64,000 bases of DNA from Hymenobacter sp. YIM 151500-1 (lineage in GTDB: Bacteria > Bacteroidota > Bacteroidia > Cytophagales > Hymenobacteraceae). Both the position numbers and the translations under genes were made by a program. Under the pieces are notes generated by a model. The model was not told the origin of the DNA. It saw nothing but the letters and a program-made list of their open reading frames with translations, and ran no database searches. This document shows, one piece after another, positions 30,796 through 39,379 of this stretch (positions are counted from its first letter, which is position 1; every line of letters starts with the position of its first letter). The stretch covers positions 3,053,501-3,117,500 of the forward strand of contig NZ_CP110139.1 of assembly GCF_025979885.1 (NCBI RefSeq). The letters are read 5' to 3'.

Positions 30796-32372
30796 TTAGA
30801 ATATGCCGCCGACAGGTCTTTCGCTACCTGGCGGATGGCGCCGGTGATTTCGTCGTCCAGCTTGCCGGCTTTGAGGGCCTGCAATACGTCGGGGTGGCGG
30901 GTGTTCATCACCTGCACAAACTCCTTCTCGAACTCCCGCACCCGGTTCACGGGCACCTGGTCGAGCAAGCCGTTGGTGGCGGCGTAGATAACGGCCACCT
31001 GGTCTTCCACCTTTTGGGGCGAGAACTGGGGCTGCTTCAGGATTTCGAGGTTGCGGCGGCCGCGCTCAATGGTGAGCTTGGTCGAGGCGTCGAGGTCGGA
31101 GCCGAACTTGGCAAAGGCTTCCAGCTCACGGAACTGGGCCTGGTCCAGCTTCAGCGTGCCGGCTACCTTCTTCATCGACTTGATCTGCGCGTTACCACCC
31201 ACCCGCGACACCGAGATGCCCACGTTGATGGCCGGGCGGATACCCGAGTTGAATAGGTTGGTTTCGAGGAAGATCTGCCCGTCGGTAATCGAGATTACGT
31301 TGGTCGGGATGTAGGCCGACACGTCACCGGCCTGGGTTTCGATGAGGGGCAGGGCCGTCAGCGAACCGCCGCCTTTCACGAGGTGCCGGATGCTGTCGGG
31401 CAGGTCGTTCATGTCGCGGGCAATGGCGTCGGAAGCGTTGATCTTCGCGGCGCGCTCCAGCAGGCGGCTGTGCAGATAGAATACGTCGCCGGGGTAGGCT
31501 TCACGGCCGGGAGGGCGGCGCAGCAGCAGCGACACTTCCCGGTAAGCCACAGCCTGCTTCGACAAGTCGTCGTACACCACTAGGGCCGGGCGGCCCGTGT
31601 CGCGGAAGAACTCGCCGATGGCGGCACCCGTGAAGGGCGCGAAGAACTGCATCGGAGCCGGGTCCGAAGCCGAAGCCGACACCACCACGGTGTAATCCAT
31701 GGCGCCGCCGCGCTGCAAGGAGTTTACTACCTGCGCTACGGTCGAGGCCTTCTGGCCCACGGCCACGTAGATGCAGAATACCGGCTCGCCGCGCTCGTAG
31801 AACTCGCGCTGGTTCAAGATGGTATCAATGGCAACGGTCGACTTGCCCGTTTGCCGGTCGCCGATAATCAGCTCGCGCTGGCCCCGGCCAATCGGAATCA
31901 TGGCGTCGATGGCCTTGATGCCGGTTTGCAGGGGCTCGTTTACGGGCTGGCGGTAGATAACGCCGGGCGCTTTGCGCTCCAGGGGCATATCGTACAGCTC
32001 GCCCTGGATGGGGCCGCGGCCGTCGATGGGCTGGCCCAGCGTGTTTACCACGCGGCCGATGATGCCGTCCCCCACTTTGATGGAGGCAATCTTATTGGTA
32101 CGGCGTACCGTGGCGCCTTCCCGGATTTCGGAGTAGTCGCCGAGCATTACGGCACCTACGTTGTCTTCTTCCAGGTTGAGCACGAGGGCCTGAAGGCCGT
32201 TTTCAAACTCAAGCAATTCCCCCGACTGGGCTTTGCCCAGACCGTAGATGCGGGCTACACCGTCGCCAACTTGCAGCACCGTGCCTACCTCTTCGAGTTC
32301 GGCTTCGGTTTTGAAGTTGGAAAGCTGCTCCCGCAGAATGGCGGATACTTCATCCGGACGTACTTCTGCCAT
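30792..32372 (-). CDS. atpA: F-type ATP synthase alpha subunit
   Basis: 526 residues. Walker [22 protein letters not shown]-equivalent [18 protein letters not shown] and the arginine-finger region [20 protein letters not shown] are in place; the N-terminal crown domain has [20 protein letters not shown]. Forms the F1 hexamer with beta. Follows atpH by six bases, so the two are translationally linked. The beta gene (atpD) is not in this operon, as usual in Bacteroidota. Confidence 0.98.
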   Translation of the reverse strand: MAEVRPDEVSAILREQLSNFKTEAELEEVGTVLQVGDGVARIYGLGKAQSGELLEFENGLQALVLNLEEDNVGAVMLGDYSEIREGATVRRTNKIASIKVGDGIIGRVVNTLGQPIDGRGPIQGELYDMPLERKAPGVIYRQPVNEPLQTGIKAIDAMIPIGRGQRELIIGDRQTGKSTVAIDTILNQREFYERGEPVFCIYVAVGQKASTVAQVVNSLQRGGAMDYTVVVSASASDPAPMQFFAPFTGAAIGEFFRDTGRPALVVYDDLSKQAVAYREVSLLLRRPPGREAYPGDVFYLHSRLLERAAKINASDAIARDMNDLPDSIRHLVKGGGSLTALPLIETQAGDVSAYIPTNVISITDGQIFLETNLFNSGIRPAINVGISVSRVGGNAQIKSMKKVAGTLKLDQAQFRELEAFAKFGSDLDASTKLTIERGRRNLEILKQPQFSPQKVEDQVAVIYAATNGLLDQVPVNRVREFEKEFVQVMNTRHPDVLQALKAGKLDDEITGAIRQVAKDLSAAYSK

Positions 32373-32378
32373 GGTGGT

Positions 32379-32939
32379 TTATAGTTGGGATTGGTAGGGG
32401 TTCTTGGAAAATTCGGTGCGCAGCTTGCGCAACCGGTAGCTTACCGAGTCGTCAATCAGCCGGTCGCCGATGCGCAGCACGAAGCCGCCAATCAGCGAGG
32501 CATCTACTTTCTCGGTGAGCGTAACCTGGGGCAGGCCGGATTGCTGACGCACCACCTGCCGCAACTGCTCCCGCAGCTCGGCGGTGAGGGGGGCGGCCGT
32601 GGTTACCTCGGCCACCTGCATGCCGCGCAGCAAGTTGTACTGGTTCCGAAACTCGGAGCCGATGTACGCCAGGGCGCTTTCGCGGCCGTGCTGGGTGACG
32701 ATAGAGAAAAACTTGCTGGTCAGCTCCGACACCTTGCCGCCGAACACCGCATTCAGGATGGCCAGCTTCTTGTCGTGCTTCACGATGGGGTTGCGCAGCA
32801 GCAGGCGCAGCTCACGGTTCTCGTCCAGCGTTTTCGCGAACAAGTCCATGTCCTGCTTCACCTGCTCCAGCGTCCCACGCTCCTCAGCCAGATCCAGCAA
32901 CGACTTCGCATAGCGGGAGGCAACTCGTAGTTCAGACAT
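32379..32939 (-). CDS. atpH: F-type ATP synthase delta subunit (OSCP)
   Basis: 186 residues. N-terminal domain ASRYAKSLLDLAEERGTLEQ; C-terminal VDASLIGGFVLRIGDRLIDDS, the conserved OSCP signature. It links the F1 head to the peripheral stalk. The stop is six bases before atpA. A palindromic spacer (TAGTAGGTA words) precedes it. Confidence 0.96.
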   Translation of the reverse strand: MSELRVASRYAKSLLDLAEERGTLEQVKQDMDLFAKTLDENRELRLLLRNPIVKHDKKLAILNAVFGGKVSELTSKFFSIVTQHGRESALAYIGSEFRNQYNLLRGMQVAEVTTAAPLTAELREQLRQVVRQQSGLPQVTLTEKVDASLIGGFVLRIGDRLIDDSVSYRLRKLRTEFSKNPYQSQL

Positions 32940-32945
32940 TGGGAT

Positions 32946-33011
32946 GGTAGTAGGTAATTGGCAGTTGGTAGTAGGATTGACACCGAATTAAATGTCCTAA
33001 TACCTACTACC
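32946..33011. repeat. inverted repeat TAGTAGGTA / TACCTACTA in the atpF-atpH gap
   Basis: GGTAGTAGGTA (32946-32956) pairs exactly with TACCTACTACC (33001-33011), with further complementary words between them (gtaggatt/aatgtccta). No gene in the gap. Confidence 0.75.
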
Positions 33012-33023
33012 CAATACCTATTA

Positions 33024-33518
33024 CTAATTCAGCTTTACTTCTTTCAGGTACGAGTCGACGAGCTGCTGCTGGGCGGGCTGGTCGGTCAGCTCACGGCGCA
33101 GGATACGCTCGGCAATGTCGATGGAAAGCTGGGCGGCGGTGTTTTTCACCTCGGCCAGGGCGGCATTCTTCTCGTTCTGGATGGCTTCGCGGGCCTGCAT
33201 GATCATGCGGCCGCCTTCCTCGTTGGCCTTGTTCTTAGCCTGCTCGATGAGCTGGTTGGCCACGTCCGAGGCTTCTTTCAGAATTCGGTCGCGCTCCAGG
33301 CGGGCATCGGCCAGCAGCTTTTCGTTGCCGGCTTTCAGCTGCTGCATCTCCAGCTTGGCCTGATCGGCCATGCGCAACGCCGACTCAATCGAGTCTTCCC
33401 GCTCATGCAGGGCAGTTAAGATAGGCTTCCAGGCAAAGGAGCGCAGCAAGACTATCAGGATGCCGAAGATGACCAGCATCCAAAAGATTAAGCCAATTTC
33501 AGGCGTTACAATTCCCAT
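33024..33518 (-). CDS. atpF: F-type ATP synthase b subunit
   Basis: Peripheral stalk subunit, 164 residues. One N-terminal transmembrane helix (residues 8-27, GLIFWMLVIFGILIVLLRSF), then a long heptad-rich coiled coil (HEREDSIESALRMADQAK to the C-terminus) that dimerises. Family length is 150-165. It is preceded by a GC hairpin and an inverted repeat after atpE, so it is likely the second element of the F0 part. Confidence 0.96.
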   Translation of the reverse strand: MGIVTPEIGLIFWMLVIFGILIVLLRSFAWKPILTALHEREDSIESALRMADQAKLEMQQLKAGNEKLLADARLERDRILKEASDVANQLIEQAKNKANEEGGRMIMQAREAIQNEKNAALAEVKNTAAQLSIDIAERILRRELTDQPAQQQLVDSYLKEVKLN

Positions 33519-33521
33519 AGG

Positions 33522-33622
33522 AGTAGTCAGTAATAAGTACTTCGTACTGAGTATTTAAAGGGGCAGTAAGCGAAACAACCAACTCGTCTAAATACCCAGT
33601 ACTGACTACCGAATACTTACTG
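33522..33622. repeat. inverted repeat between atpE and atpF (AT-rich arms)
   Basis: AGTAGTCAGTAATAAGTACT... (33522-33556) is matched in inverse by TAAATACCCAGTACTGACTACC... (33589-33622); GTACTGAGTATTTA/TAAATACCCAGTAC and GTAGTCAGTA/TACTGACTAC are the best-paired blocks. No gene. Confidence 0.7.
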
Positions 33623-33635
33623 CCTGAAAGCCAAG

Positions 33636-33679
33636 GCAGCCCGCTGCGCCGTGCGCTGAGGCGACGCGCAGCGGGCTGC
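33636..33679 (-). promoter_or_regulatory. GC-rich hairpin just downstream of atpE
   Basis: Perfect 14-bp stem GCAGCCCGCTGCGC (33636-33649) / GCGCAGCGGGCTGC (33666-33679) with a 16-base loop and no T run. In the mRNA it lies 20 bases after the atpE stop. It could stabilise the atpE mRNA or attenuate readthrough, helping c-subunit excess; this role is inferred. Confidence 0.6.
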
Positions 33680-33698
33680 TCCTGTGCTAAATTAATCC

Positions 33699-33992
<294 letters not shown>

Positions 33993-34009
33993 TCAGGGAT
34001 GAGAAAGGC

Positions 34010-35083
34010 TTAGTGGCCGTGAGCGTGAGCCGGCTCGGCTCCGTTGCCACCGCCCATCTGGTAGTCGGCATCTTGGTGCTCTTCCACTGCCCCGCCGATG
34101 TACATGGCCGTGAGCAGGGTGAAGATGTAGGCTTGCAGAATGGCTACCAGCAGCTCCAGCATGTTGATAAACAAGCCGAATGCTATGGATATAGGGCTAA
34201 CTGCAATGTTTCGGAAGATGAAGATGAGCGAGATAAAGCTCAGGATGACGATGTGGCCAGCCGTGATGTTGGCGAACAAACGCACCATCAGGGAAAACGG
34301 CTTTACGAAGATGCCGATGATTTCCACCGGAATCATGATGGGCAACAGCAGCTTCGGGACCCCAGGGGTAGCGAAGATGTGGGCCCAGTAATTCTTGTTG
34401 GAGCTGAACAGCGTGATAAGCAGCGTCAGCGCGGCCAGCGTCAGGGTCACGGCAATGTTGCCGGTGAGGTTGGCGCCGCCGGGTAGCAGGCCCAGCAGGT
34501 TGTTGAACCAGATAAAGAAGAAAACGGTGAGCAGGTAAGGCATGTACCGCTCGTACTTCGGGCCGATAGCCTTCTTGGCTACTTCGTCGCGGATGAAGAT
34601 GATAATCGGCTCAAAGAAGCTCTGAATGCCCTTGGGCGCGCCGTTGCCGCGCTTGGCGTAGCCACGGGCCACGGCGGTGAATACAATAACCAGCAGCACA
34701 GCGCTCAGCATAAGCGAGGCCACGTTTTTAGTAATCGAGAAGTCGTATACCTTGGTGCCATCTTCCGAAACCAGGTGCTCGTGCTCCAGCTTCAGGCCGT
34801 CGTACACCTTGCCTTCGGCCAGCCTGGAAGAGGAAAACACGCTTAGGCCGTGGCCGGGGCGGTAGGCAATAATGGGTAGCGGAATGGTGAGGTGGGTGCC
34901 GTGCTCTGCCTCGTCGCCGAAGGTGGCAAAATGCCATTCGTGGGCGTCGCCGATGTGGTGAAGAATCATCTCCCCAGGGTTGAACGCCTCTTTATCGGTA
35001 GCTTCCTCGATGGTTGGGGTAGGCTCATTGGCATACACCGACAGCGAAAGAAAGCAGAAGAGAGCCAGCAGTAAGCGCTTCAT
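34010..35083 (-). CDS. atpB: F-type ATP synthase a subunit
   Basis: 357 residues, long because of an N-terminal signal peptide (LLLALFCFLSLSVYANEPT) and a periplasmic stretch of about 110 residues typical of Bacteroidota. The membrane domain follows with five helices. The essential Arg is in LMVRLFANITAGHIVIL; other contacts lie in VFFFIWFNNLLGLLPGG. It forms the proton half-channels next to the c ring. It is preceded by the small membrane protein and AtpZ-like genes in the same operon. Confidence 0.96.
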   Translation of the reverse strand: MKRLLLALFCFLSLSVYANEPTPTIEEATDKEAFNPGEMILHHIGDAHEWHFATFGDEAEHGTHLTIPLPIIAYRPGHGLSVFSSSRLAEGKVYDGLKLEHEHLVSEDGTKVYDFSITKNVASLMLSAVLLVIVFTAVARGYAKRGNGAPKGIQSFFEPIIIFIRDEVAKKAIGPKYERYMPYLLTVFFFIWFNNLLGLLPGGANLTGNIAVTLTLAALTLLITLFSSNKNYWAHIFATPGVPKLLLPIMIPVEIIGIFVKPFSLMVRLFANITAGHIVILSFISLIFIFRNIAVSPISIAFGLFINMLELLVAILQAYIFTLLTAMYIGGAVEEHQDADYQMGGGNGAEPAHAHGH

Positions 35084-35116
35084 TCAGAATAACTTAGGGC
35101 TGCTCACACAGAATCT

Positions 35117-35524
35117 TTATTCCGTGGTTTCACCCGGTTTTGAAAACGGGCGCAAGTTACTCAGAACGCTCCAGACTTCAAACCCGGCGAAGATAAAATA
35201 CAGGAGAAAGAAGCTCCCTAGAAAAGCCCACCGCGCGTTGCCCTCGTGCGCCCCACCCCGGAAAAGGTACACCATCACCAGCACCAGCGACAGGAGCAGC
35301 CGCGCGGCCATGGTTCCGAAGTAAGCCCCCATAAAATTACCCGGATTAGCCCGCACCAGCCGAGCCGTAACCCAGTAGGTCAATCCGGTCAGCACCACGA
35401 AAAAGCTGAAGGTATAGACCGTGAACGGGTGCACGATGCGCGGCCCAAACTGGCTGTACACGGCATACAGCACAAAACCCACTGCCAGGCAGAACAGCGC
35501 GTACGAACGAAGAAAGGATTTCAA
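35117..35524 (-). CDS. small membrane protein of the atp operon
   Basis: 135 residues with four hydrophobic helices (ALFCLAVGFVLYAVYSQFG, YTFSFFVVLTGLTYWVTAR, GTMAARLLLSLVLVMVYLF and FLGSFFLLYFIFAGFEVWS). It sits between the AtpZ-like gene and atpB, the position of AtpI in other phyla. Its sequence does not clearly match AtpI, so an assembly or stability role for F0 is suggested by position only. Confidence 0.75.
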   Translation of the reverse strand: MKSFLRSYALFCLAVGFVLYAVYSQFGPRIVHPFTVYTFSFFVVLTGLTYWVTARLVRANPGNFMGAYFGTMAARLLLSLVLVMVYLFRGGAHEGNARWAFLGSFFLLYFIFAGFEVWSVLSNLRPFSKPGETTE

Positions 35525-35603
35525 GGCAGCAAAGGATGAGAGGCGAGAAGTGAGAAGTCAGCTCAGGACTATACGGCCGGGAGTGGAGTAGACTACGGCT
35601 AGC

Positions 35604-35855
35604 TCAGGACTCGCGGGTCAGGGAGCGAATGACATTATATAAAGCTGCAAACAAGCCCAGCAGCATCAGACTCAGTGTAAACCACGGCGTTTGGGTGCGG
35701 AAGTGACCGTCGAGCCAGTAGCCGGCCCAGGTGCTCAGGCCGATGGTGGCCAGCATTTGGGCGCCGATGCCGGAGTAGCGGGCCACGGCCCGGAGCCGGT
35801 CGGCGTTGCCGTCTGGAGTGGGGCGGCGGGAGGAAGGGGGCGTTTCGGCGGACAT
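35604..35855 (-). CDS. AtpZ/AtpI-like small membrane protein
   Basis: 83 residues with two helices. The first contains ATIGLSTWAGYWLDGHF, whose GYWLDxxF core is the AtpZ/FF0F1-ATPase subunit signature. The second is TLSMLLGLFAALYNVIRSL-like (residues 60-80). It opens the atp operon. AtpZ-type proteins help load magnesium or assemble the c ring. Function inferred from family. Confidence 0.85.
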   Translation of the reverse strand: MSAETPPSSRRPTPDGNADRLRAVARYSGIGAQMLATIGLSTWAGYWLDGHFRTQTPWFTLSLMLLGLFAALYNVIRSLTRES

Positions 35856-36077
35856 GGCAGGAAGGCTAAGGGCGGGAAAAAGAGTACGTAGCGGCAGGGC
35901 CAGGGGTGGCGTTTGCGGCCAGAAAAGCCCGAACTGCGCTGCCGGAACGGTTCAGCAAGTAAAACCGTAATTTTACCCACGGTGCTACGTTAAGACAAGA
36001 ACGGGCCAGTAAGCTGAACGAATCGGCGTGGGGCCCGCGTTTTGAGCCTGACATCTGCCCTGAGCTATTTTGCTGCT

Positions 36078-39000
36078 TTGACAACATCACGGATTCTTTT
36101 TCTGCGCCAGCTGCCTGCCGCCTCGGCGGCTGTACTGCTGGCAGCCGGGCTGAGCGGCTGCGCCTCGGAGCGCCGCTCGGTGGTGGGCCACGCCTACGAC
36201 AACGTAGTAGCCCGCGACAACGCCTACTTCCTGGCCCGCGAGAAACTACTCGCCACTGAGGACGCCTTGTATAAAGCGCGCGTCAACGACTATAACCGGG
36301 TGCTGCCTCTGCTGCCGACGCTGGACGATGCGGCCGTGGCCAAAGTTACGGCCGACCTCGATGATGTCATCAAAAAAGCCTCGCTGCCCATTCAGCACCG
36401 CCCCGGCTCCGACTGGACCGACGACAGCTACTTGCTCATCGGCAAGGCCCGCTATTATAAAAAGGAGTTCGAGGATGCGGCCAAGACGTTTAAATACATC
36501 AACACCACCACGCAGGACCCCAACGCCAAGCACGAATCTCTGATTTGGCTGATGCGCACGTTTCTGGCTACCAAGGAGCTGGACAATGCCAAGGCCGTGT
36601 CGGATGTTCTGGACAAAGAGCAGGGCGTGCCGCGGAACGCGCGGGAGCTGTTCTTAACGCGGGCGGCGTACCACTTGCAGCTCAACGAGCCGGAGAAGGC
36701 CATTGAAAACCTGGAACGAGCCCTGCCCTACATCGAGCCCAAGAATGAAAAGTCGCGCACGCGCTACATCCTGGCTCAGCTCTACCAGGCTCAGGGCCGC
36801 GACAAAGAAGCGTACGTGCACCTGGATGAAATTCTGAAGCGCAACCCGCCCTACGAGCTAGACTTCTTCAGCAAGCTCATGCTAGGGCAGGTGTCGGACC
36901 TGAACCAGAACGACCGGGTCCGGCTGGACAAGTACTTCACCAAGCTGCTGAAAAACCCGAATAACAAGGAGTACCGCGACAAGATCTATTACGAGATGGG
37001 GCGGCTGGAGTACCGGCGGGCGGATCTGGCTCAAGCCCTGGCCCTGCTGCAAAAGTCGGTGCGGACGCCGGGGGCTAGCCAGGTGCAGAAGTCGTACGCC
37101 TACTTGCTCACCGGACGCATCTACTACGAAAACCTCCAGAAGTACCGCCTGGCTGCTGCTTACTACGACAGCACCGTGCAGGCTTTGCCCCGCGAGGCCC
37201 CGGAGTACGCGGCCATTGCCGAGCGGGCCGCTACGCTCAAGGACTTTGCCCAGCAGATAACTATCATCGAAACCCAGGACAGCCTGCAAGCTTTGGCCCG
37301 CCTGGATACGGCCACGCTCCGCACCCGCCTTACTGCGTATGCCCAAGCCGAGCTGGACGCTAAGCGCCGGGAAGCTGAGCGCCTGGCTGCTCAGCAGGCC
37401 CGCGAGGAGGAGCGCAGCCGCCAGGCCGCCGTGCCGGCCGGTATCAATGCGGCCCGCGACGGACAGCCTGACCTCGACGCCACGGCTTTTGCTGAGATGA
37501 ACACCGGCGCCAAGTGGTACTTCGACAACCCGACCAGCCTGGGCACGGCCCGCAGCGAGTTTATCCGCCGCTGGGGCGACCGGCCCTTGCAGGACAACTG
37601 GCGCACGGTAAGCCAGGTCAGCAACTCGCCCGTAACGGCCCAGGGCGGCAATGTGCCGGTCAGCATTGCCGGCAACACCAGCACCGTGGTGAACGGCGGG
37701 GCGGCCGCCGCGGCGCCCCCACCCGATCCGGCCGCGCAGCTGCGCACCTTGGTGGAGCAATACCGCCAGAACGTTCCTCTTACTCCCGCCCTGTTGCAGA
37801 CCTCCAACCTGCAAACGGAGGAGGCTTTGTACGCGCTGGGAGGCATTTACAAGCAGCAGTTGCGGGAACCCGTGCGGGCCGCCGAAACCTACGAGCGGCT
37901 GCTGACCCGGTTTCCGCAGGGCCGGCACACGCCGGAGGCACTTTACATTCTATACCTTATTTATAAGGAGCAAAACGACACCCCCAAGGCTGAAGGCTAC
38001 GCTCAGCGTCTGCGCGAGGCGTACCCCAACTCCTCGTATGCCCGCCTGGTGGCCGACCCGGAATACTTGCGGCGCACGTCGGCAGTTAACGCGCAGGTGG
38101 CCGCGCTGGTAGATTCGGCCTTTATCTTCTACAAGCAGCAGGAATTCAAAAAATCGGCCGCCGTGCTGGCGCGGGCCCGCCGCCAGTATCCGGAAAACGA
38201 CTTCAACGACCGGGTGGCTTTCCTGAATGCCCTGCTCACCATTCGTACCCAGCCCCCGCTGACGGCTAAAGCAGCCGTGGAGAAATTTTACAAAGACTAC
38301 CCCCAAAGCCCGCTGGCACCCCAGGCCGCCTCCTTGCTTTCTACCTATCAGCAGCAGGAGCAGGGGCAGATTACGGGGGCCCTGGCCTCTACCGATAAGC
38401 CGGTCATTTCCATGTTCCGGCCAGGTGAGGTCGATAACCGCCTGCGCATTTTCTACGGGGAGAATGAGTCGCCGGCCGCTCCGGTTGCCCAAGCGCCACC
38501 AGCTCCGGCTCCCACTGCCGCACCTGGCGCTCCAACGACGGGCAATCCGGCGCCAGCGGCGGCCTCCCCTACCCCCACTCCCACTGCTGCCCCGCCAGCA
38601 ACCCCAGACGCGCCGCCCGCCTCTACGCCGGCTCCGGCTACGCCACCGGTTGCAAGCCCAGCTCCTCCCGTAGTTGACGAGGCCAAAGCTGCCCGCATGG
38701 CCGCGGCCCAGGCGCGGGCCCGTGGCAAGAAGCCCGCTCCGGCCCCCAGGAAGCCAGCCGCCACGCCAGCCCCAACTGAGGCTGCTCCGGTTGCCAGCAC
38801 GCCGCCCGCTGCAAACCCGGCGCCGAAGCCGGTGCCTGCTTCTACGCCGGCTTCCACACCTGCCGCGTCGGCGCCGGCTACTGCTGCCACACCAGCTCCG
38901 GCGGCACCAGCCTCAGCAGTGCCTGCCGTGCCGTACAAGACCAACCTGAGTGCCCCGCACGTGGTGGTGCTGGTGCTGGCGAAGGATGCGGCGGTGCTGC

Positions 39001-39296
39001 CGAGCTTGCCGGGGCAGCTGACTTCCTATAATGGCCGTTATTTCAAGGCCAACAACCTGCAGGTGCGCCAGCAAAGCTTGGGCTCGGCACAGGAACTGGT
39101 AGTGGTAGAGCCATTTGCCGGCTCCAAAGTGGCCCAGAGCTACGCCCTCAAGCTGCGGGGGCCTCAGTCGCCGCTTAGCAAGCTGCGCGGGGCGGGTTAC
39201 CAAACCCTGTTAATCAGTATTGATAATCTGCCGCTGCTGCTGCAAAGCGGCGACCTAGACGCGTACCAGCGTTTTTATCAGCAACAGTACCGCTAG
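36078..39296 (+). CDS. sprE: SprE/PorW-like TPR lipoprotein of type IX secretion
   Basis: About 1072 residues. There is no ATG; TTG at 36078 gives a fitting lipoprotein signal (SAAVLLAAGLSGC, lipobox LSGC), and an earlier TTG at 36042 is possible. Successive TPR-like repeats fill residues 40-400. The PorW/SprE signature WYFDNPTSLGTARSEFIRRW lies near 490 with GDRPLQDNW next, then more TPRs (VRAAETYERLLTRFPQG). A Pro/Ala/Thr-rich linker runs about 800-955, and a C-terminal domain ends YQRFYQQQYR. SprE/PorW is a periplasmic lipoprotein needed for T9SS secretion and gliding. A hairpin and ponA follow. Confidence 0.88.
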   Translation: MTTSRILFLRQLPAASAAVLLAAGLSGCASERRSVVGHAYDNVVARDNAYFLAREKLLATEDALYKARVNDYNRVLPLLPTLDDAAVAKVTADLDDVIKKASLPIQHRPGSDWTDDSYLLIGKARYYKKEFEDAAKTFKYINTTTQDPNAKHESLIWLMRTFLATKELDNAKAVSDVLDKEQGVPRNARELFLTRAAYHLQLNEPEKAIENLERALPYIEPKNEKSRTRYILAQLYQAQGRDKEAYVHLDEILKRNPPYELDFFSKLMLGQVSDLNQNDRVRLDKYFTKLLKNPNNKEYRDKIYYEMGRLEYRRADLAQALALLQKSVRTPGASQVQKSYAYLLTGRIYYENLQKYRLAAAYYDSTVQALPREAPEYAAIAERAATLKDFAQQITIIETQDSLQALARLDTATLRTRLTAYAQAELDAKRREAERLAAQQAREEERSRQAAVPAGINAARDGQPDLDATAFAEMNTGAKWYFDNPTSLGTARSEFIRRWGDRPLQDNWRTVSQVSNSPVTAQGGNVPVSIAGNTSTVVNGGAAAAAPPPDPAAQLRTLVEQYRQNVPLTPALLQTSNLQTEEALYALGGIYKQQLREPVRAAETYERLLTRFPQGRHTPEALYILYLIYKEQNDTPKAEGYAQRLREAYPNSSYARLVADPEYLRRTSAVNAQVAALVDSAFIFYKQQEFKKSAAVLARARRQYPENDFNDRVAFLNALLTIRTQPPLTAKAAVEKFYKDYPQSPLAPQAASLLSTYQQQEQGQITGALASTDKPVISMFRPGEVDNRLRIFYGENESPAAPVAQAPPAPAPTAAPGAPTTGNPAPAAASPTPTPTAAPPATPDAPPASTPAPATPPVASPAPPVVDEAKAARMAAAQARARGKKPAPAPRKPAATPAPTEAAPVASTPPAANPAPKPVPASTPASTPAASAPATAATPAPAAPASAVPAVPYKTNLSAPHVVVLVLAKDAAVLPSLPGQLTSYNGRYFKANNLQVRQQSLGSAQELVVVEPFAGSKVAQSYALKLRGPQSPLSKLRGAGYQTLLISIDNLPLLLQSGDLDAYQRFYQQQYR

Positions 39297-39309
39297 CCTG
39301 CACGGTAGC

Positions 39310-39346
39310 ACACGGGCAGCACCTGCTTGGCGGGTGCTGCCCGTGT
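39310..39346 (+). terminator. hairpin between sprE and ponA
   Basis: Perfect 14-bp stem ACACGGGCAGCACC (39310-39323) / GGTGCTGCCCGTGT (39333-39346), with no immediate T run. It may be a weak terminator or a stability element. Confidence 0.55.
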
Positions 39347-39379
39347 GTCCGGCGGGTAGTAGCCTTTTTCTTTTTCAGA

